From: Sphingomonas_E sp042693015
GTDB lineage: Bacteria; Pseudomonadota; Alphaproteobacteria; Sphingomonadales; Sphingomonadaceae
NCBI RefSeq assembly: GCF_042693015.1
Contig: NZ_CP170544.1
Span: 3,534,001-3,598,000 of the forward strand
Direction of reading: 5' to 3'
DNA: 64,000 nucleotides
The notes beneath the pieces are model-generated. The model had not been told where the DNA came from. It was given only the letters and a program-made list of their open reading frames with translations, and searched no databases. Below, piece after piece: positions 60,692 through 64,000 of the stretch; the first letter of the stretch is position 1, and each line of letters begins with the position of its first letter. A program made the position numbers and the translations under genes.

Positions 60692-61326
60692 GACCCGAGG
60701 CCATCGCTCTCGGGGAGCTCGAGCGCGACGCGCTGACCGAAATCGTCAACATCGGCGTCAGCCGCGCGGCCTCGAGCTTGCGCAAGATGATTGGCGACCA
60801 TGTGACGCTCTCGGTCCCTTCGATCGATGTCGTCAGCCAGCGACGCGCAGCCCGGCTGATCAGCGAGCGGGAAGTCGCCGAGCTCGTCGCCGTGCGGCAG
60901 GATTTTACAGGCCCCTTCTCAGGGCGCGCGCTTCTGATCTTTCCGGAAACCAACAGCCTCGAGTTGGTCCGGGCGGTAACCGGCGACGAACTGAGTGCCG
61001 ACGAAGTCATAGATATCGAGAGCGAGGCGCTGGCCGAGACAGGCAACATCATCCTCAATTCCTGCCTCGCCACGATGGCCAATATGCTCAAGCGCTCGCT
61101 GTCTATGACAATTCCGGAAGTATTGCGCGGCGACGGCGCAAAGCTATTTGAAATTGACGAGGCGAGCGCTGCGGACGGGCTGGTCCTGTTCCTCTATATC
61201 GATTTCGCGGTCCGCAAGCGGGATATTCGCGGTTACATTGCGATGATCCTCGACTTGCCGTCGTTGACGATCCTCAAGGAGCTGCTCGCCGAATTTATCG
61301 AGCGCGTCGTGGGAACCGATGACTGA
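60688..61326 (+). CDS. cheC: CheC-like phosphatase
   Basis: 212-residue CheC/CheX/FliY-type protein that removes phosphate from CheY. Two phosphatase motifs E-x-x-N: LTEIVNIGVSRAASSL (near residue 20) and ALAETGNIILNSCLATM (near 115). A CheD partner, which modulates CheC in other bacteria, is not in the window. Start overlaps the CheY-like stop (ATGA). Confidence 0.86.
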   Translation: MRPEAIALGELERDALTEIVNIGVSRAASSLRKMIGDHVTLSVPSIDVVSQRRAARLISEREVAELVAVRQDFTGPFSGRALLIFPETNSLELVRAVTGDELSADEVIDIESEALAETGNIILNSCLATMANMLKRSLSMTIPEVLRGDGAKLFEIDEASAADGLVLFLYIDFAVRKRDIRGYIAMILDLPSLTILKELLAEFIERVVGTDD

Positions 61327-63319
61327 CGATCCGACAGCCGGAACGGCCGAGCGACCCTGGTCGGTCGTCGCGACTGACGGCGCCAGCGGTGCCTGGGACT
61401 GGGACATCGTCAAGGACCTGCTGCATGTCGATGCGCGTTTCGCTGCGCTTTATAACCTCGACCCCGAACAGGCCTTGGCCGGTGTGCCTACGCGGACTTT
61501 CTATTCCGCCATACATCCCGACGACCAGCCACGGATGCGTATCGCGGTCGCTGGCATGCTTGCCGGCGCGGAACTCTTTTCCAAGGAATTTCGTGTCATC
61601 ACGCCGGATGGATCCATATCGTGGATGCACGGCCGCGGGCGATCCTATTTCGATACCAACGAGCAGCCGGTGCGCTTCTCCGGCCTGCTCGTCGATGTCA
61701 CGGAAAGAAAGCGCACCGAAGAGCGGCTTCGGGTTGCACAATCGGCCGGCGGAATTGGGACGTTTGAGTATACGGACGGATTTGCCACCGCGACGGTCTC
61801 AAGCGAGTTCTGTCGCCTGCTCGGCCTTCATCCTGCCCCGGCGCTACCGGTCCGCACCATCAACAATGTCGTTCAAGACGGATTTGGCCCGCTCATACCT
61901 CTGCCAGGCGACCGGCTTGCGCCCGAAACACTGGATGGAAATTTCAGGATTGCACGAGGCGATGACGGCGCCGATCGCTGGATCGCACGTCGCGGCGAAA
62001 TCGTCCGCGAGGGCACGGGATATCGCCTGATCGGCGTGATTTACGACATTACCGCATCGCAGGAACAGGAAGCGCGCCTCCGCGAGCTCAACGACACCCT
62101 GGAAATGCGGGTCGAGCGGGAAGTTTCGCGGCGACGGGCGACGGAAGATGCATTGCGGCAGGCACAGAAGATGGAAGCCGTCGGCCAGCTGACCGGTGGA
62201 ATCGCGCATGATTTCAATAATCTCTTGACCGTGATCATCGGCAGTATCGACACGGTGCTTCGCCGGCTTGACGGTGCCGGCGAGCCGCGAATTCGCCGGT
62301 CGCTTGATAATGCCATGATGGGGGCGGAGCGCGCTGCGTCGCTGACGCAGCGGCTTCTTGCCTTCTCGCGTCAGCAACCGCTCGATCCAAAGACGATCGA
62401 TGCGGCAAAGCTGCTCTCGGGGATGTCGGATCTACTGACACGCTCCATTCCCGAAGCCATTGCCATTCAGATCGAGGCAGCGCCTGATCTATGGACCATC
62501 GAGGCCGATCCGCATCAGCTCGAGAATGCGATTCTCAATCTCTCCGTCAATGCCCGCGATGCAATGCCTGAAGGCGGATCGCTGACAATCGATGCCCGCA
62601 ATCTGCCCGCCGACGATGCCGGGATGGTCACCAATCTGGCTTGTGTGGATCATGTCATGATTTCCGTCTCGGACACGGGAACGGGCATGTCCTCCGAGAC
62701 CGTGGCGAAGGTGTTCGACCCCTTCTTTACGACCAAGGAAGTGGGCAAGGGCACGGGCCTTGGTCTCTCGATGGTCTATGGCTTCGTCAAGCAATCGGGC
62801 GGCCATGTCGCAATTGAATCGGTCGAGGGCGAGGGCACGACCGTACGCTTGTTCCTTGAGCGCACGCTGCCCGGCACACGGCAAGAGGCTGAAGGGCAGG
62901 ATCAAAAACCCGAACTGGCTCGGCCTTCGGAAACCGTCCTCGTTGTCGAAGATGATGATGACGTGCGGGCTTACAGCGTCGGCGTCCTGCGCGAATTGGG
63001 ATACCGGGTGATCGAGGCGCATGACGGCGCCACCGCGATCCGTCTGCTCGAGCGTCGGGAGCGCGCAGTGCAACTCCTTTTGACCGACGTGGTCATGCCC
63101 AAGATGTCGGGTCGCGAGCTTTCAAGTACCGCACTCCAATTAACCCCTGGTCTGAAGGTCCTGTTCACGTCCGGGTACACGCGCGACGTGATCATGCGCG
63201 ACGGCAGGCTCGAGGCGGGCGTGGACCTGCTTTCGAAGCCTTTCACCTACGCGACGCTAGCAGCAAAGGTTCGCGAGCTGCTTGATCGTAGGGATAGTGA
63301 CGTACGCCAAGCGCTCTGA
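61319..63319 (+). CDS. Hybrid PAS sensor histidine kinase with receiver
   Basis: 666 residues, no membrane segment. PAS domains around residues 15-135 (TDGASGAWDWDIVKDLLHVD) and 135-255, HisKA with His near residue 297 in GGIAHDFNNLLTVIIGSIDT, ATPase boxes (NAILNLSVNARDAM, SDTGTGMSSETVA, GKGTGLGLSMVYGF) and a C-terminal receiver (LVVEDDDDVRAYSVGVLREL, Asp near 588 in LLTDVVMPKMSG). Overlaps cheC by eight bases, so it belongs to the same operon and may feed another input into the chemosensory pathway. Confidence 0.9.
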   Translation: MTDDPTAGTAERPWSVVATDGASGAWDWDIVKDLLHVDARFAALYNLDPEQALAGVPTRTFYSAIHPDDQPRMRIAVAGMLAGAELFSKEFRVITPDGSISWMHGRGRSYFDTNEQPVRFSGLLVDVTERKRTEERLRVAQSAGGIGTFEYTDGFATATVSSEFCRLLGLHPAPALPVRTINNVVQDGFGPLIPLPGDRLAPETLDGNFRIARGDDGADRWIARRGEIVREGTGYRLIGVIYDITASQEQEARLRELNDTLEMRVEREVSRRRATEDALRQAQKMEAVGQLTGGIAHDFNNLLTVIIGSIDTVLRRLDGAGEPRIRRSLDNAMMGAERAASLTQRLLAFSRQQPLDPKTIDAAKLLSGMSDLLTRSIPEAIAIQIEAAPDLWTIEADPHQLENAILNLSVNARDAMPEGGSLTIDARNLPADDAGMVTNLACVDHVMISVSDTGTGMSSETVAKVFDPFFTTKEVGKGTGLGLSMVYGFVKQSGGHVAIESVEGEGTTVRLFLERTLPGTRQEAEGQDQKPELARPSETVLVVEDDDDVRAYSVGVLRELGYRVIEAHDGATAIRLLERRERAVQLLLTDVVMPKMSGRELSSTALQLTPGLKVLFTSGYTRDVIMRDGRLEAGVDLLSKPFTYATLAAKVRELLDRRDSDVRQAL

Positions 63320-63392
63320 TAAATGACATTATCCATCGAGACGCTTGCCGGCCCCATGGCACGGTACCGTAGCCCGTCAAACGGTATGCGCG

Positions 63393-63728
63393 CTAAGTAG
63401 CGATTGCTGCGAGCCGCGCCGCCTGACGGTCCTGTACGACCAAGCGATCGCGAAGGCCTCTTGCTTCCTGTGCATATTGATCGGCAAAGCGAAGATACTC
63501 GGTCCTGATCGAGGGCTCTGCTATATCGGCAGCCATTGCCCGGCATTCGGCTTCCCGCCTTTCCAGAAAGTTCAAACGAAGAACTTCGACCATTGCAGAC
63601 GTCCCACTTTCGTTCGCCATCGACGCTTCGCCAACTCGGCAGGATAGTCCGAGTTCCATATCCCGATATTCGTCGGGACAATTAAGGATGATCCGGATTT
63701 CGCCGCTGATGAAAATTCGGCAGGTCAT
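63393..63728 (-). CDS. Hypothetical protein with mini helical core, paralog D (111 aa)
   Basis: The C-terminal 75 residues contain NFLERREAECRAMAADIAEP and SIRTEYLRFADQYAQEARGL, aligning with paralogs A-C. The N-terminal 40 residues (TCRIFISGEIRIILNCPDEY, RDMELGLSCRVGEASM) are a strand-rich extension not in the others. The ATG at 63728 is one of several possible starts (others at 63803 and 63620), none with a strong ribosome site. Confidence 0.55.
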   Translation of the reverse strand: MTCRIFISGEIRIILNCPDEYRDMELGLSCRVGEASMANESGTSAMVEVLRLNFLERREAECRAMAADIAEPSIRTEYLRFADQYAQEARGLRDRLVVQDRQAARLAAIAT

Positions 63729-63815
63729 CGAGGATATTGCGCCCAGCTTTGTTCTTTTTTTATGTTCGCGAGAGAAGCGACGATAACAAGCGTACCGCAT
63801 CAAGTGGAGCTTCCA

Positions 63816-64000
63816 ATGCGGCTCAAGGCAAGGAGGATGTTGGGCTTTTACACTAAGCGATGCTCGGCAATAAAAGCGGACGGTCCCGATTTAGGAAGCG
63901 TGGTCCGGCGCGCTTATGCCAGCAAGGGGGGGCAACAGCCGAAGGGCCACGGGGCGCGATCAGACGCGCTCCACCGACACGCTCTGGCTATTCAGCATCG
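63816..64000 (+). CDS. Possible gene running off the window edge
   Basis: ATG 63816 with GGAG six bases upstream opens MRLKARRMLGFYTKRCSAIK and remains open to the end of the window (about 61 codons). Basic composition. Divergent from the gene at 63393-63728. Cannot be judged without the rest. Confidence 0.35.
   Translation, partial: MRLKARRMLGFYTKRCSAIKADGPDLGSVVRRAYASKGGQQPKGHGARSDALHRHALAIQH

Noticed and set aside
1..64000. CRISPR arrays, rRNA or tRNA genes
   Set aside because: No regularly spaced direct repeats and no recognisable tRNA/rRNA segments seen by eye; short ncRNAs cannot be excluded.

Overview
The window looks like chromosomal DNA of a sphingomonad (Alphaproteobacteria, Sphingomonadales). 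Pointers are the high GC, three large TonB-dependent receptors, an EcfG-type stress sigma factor with a textbook EcfG promoter elsewhere in the window, a CheC-containing chemosensory operon, many GTG/TTG starts with stop-start overlaps, and very short conserved stress-type proteins. Species cannot be fixed from sequence reading alone.

Layout. 1-4226: alcohol oxidation operon (GMC oxidoreductase, aldehyde dehydrogenase, MFS carrier). 4227-9500: accessory stretch with an NTF2-like protein, an outer-membrane barrel protein, several mini-proteins and an orphan NarL/FixJ regulator. 9344-16354: sigma factor, IS110 transposase, small membrane proteins and lipoproteins, a ParDE toxin-antitoxin pair, a frameshifted tyrosine recombinase and an AraC regulator; this is the most mobile part. 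16490-21207: P450, its ferredoxin, a TonB receptor and a TIM-barrel isomerase-like protein in one operon. 21208-31336: stress island with a duplicated ~490-bp block, a perfect EcfG promoter before a DUF4142 gene, two mini-gene operons, a Ca2+/H+ antiporter, a transglutaminase-like protein, a second groESL pair, and a truncated copy of the sigma-factor gene. 31347-37357: accessory catabolic cluster (SDR, TetR, EthD, two VOC proteins, NTF2-like, TonB receptor). 37498-49009: a cluster centred on D-amino-acid chemistry (dipeptide-epimerase/DgcA-like enzyme, RpiR regulator, TonB receptor, N-acyl-D-amino-acid deacylase, DgcN-like DUF1611 protein, S12 serine hydrolase, erythromycin-esterase-like protein, DUF1254/DUF1214 protein). 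49247-52529: mini-proteins, a second orphan NarL/FixJ regulator, a Crp/Fnr regulator. 52809-63319: a compact chemosensory operon (cytosolic receptor, triple-CheW protein, CheB, CheR, CheA, STAS protein, CheY-like, CheC, hybrid kinase) with no flagellar genes.

How the parts work together. Oxygenase/dehydrogenase modules are paired with TonB receptors, as is usual for sphingomonad catabolic islands that import bulky hydrophobic or siderophore-like substrates. The D-amino-acid cluster has a receptor, secreted hydrolases and cytoplasmic or periplasmic racemising enzymes that could together dismantle a D-residue-containing peptide; this is an inference. The mini-proteins form at least two paralogous families scattered beside the stress genes, suggesting a distributed general-stress regulon under the EcfG-type sigma factor.
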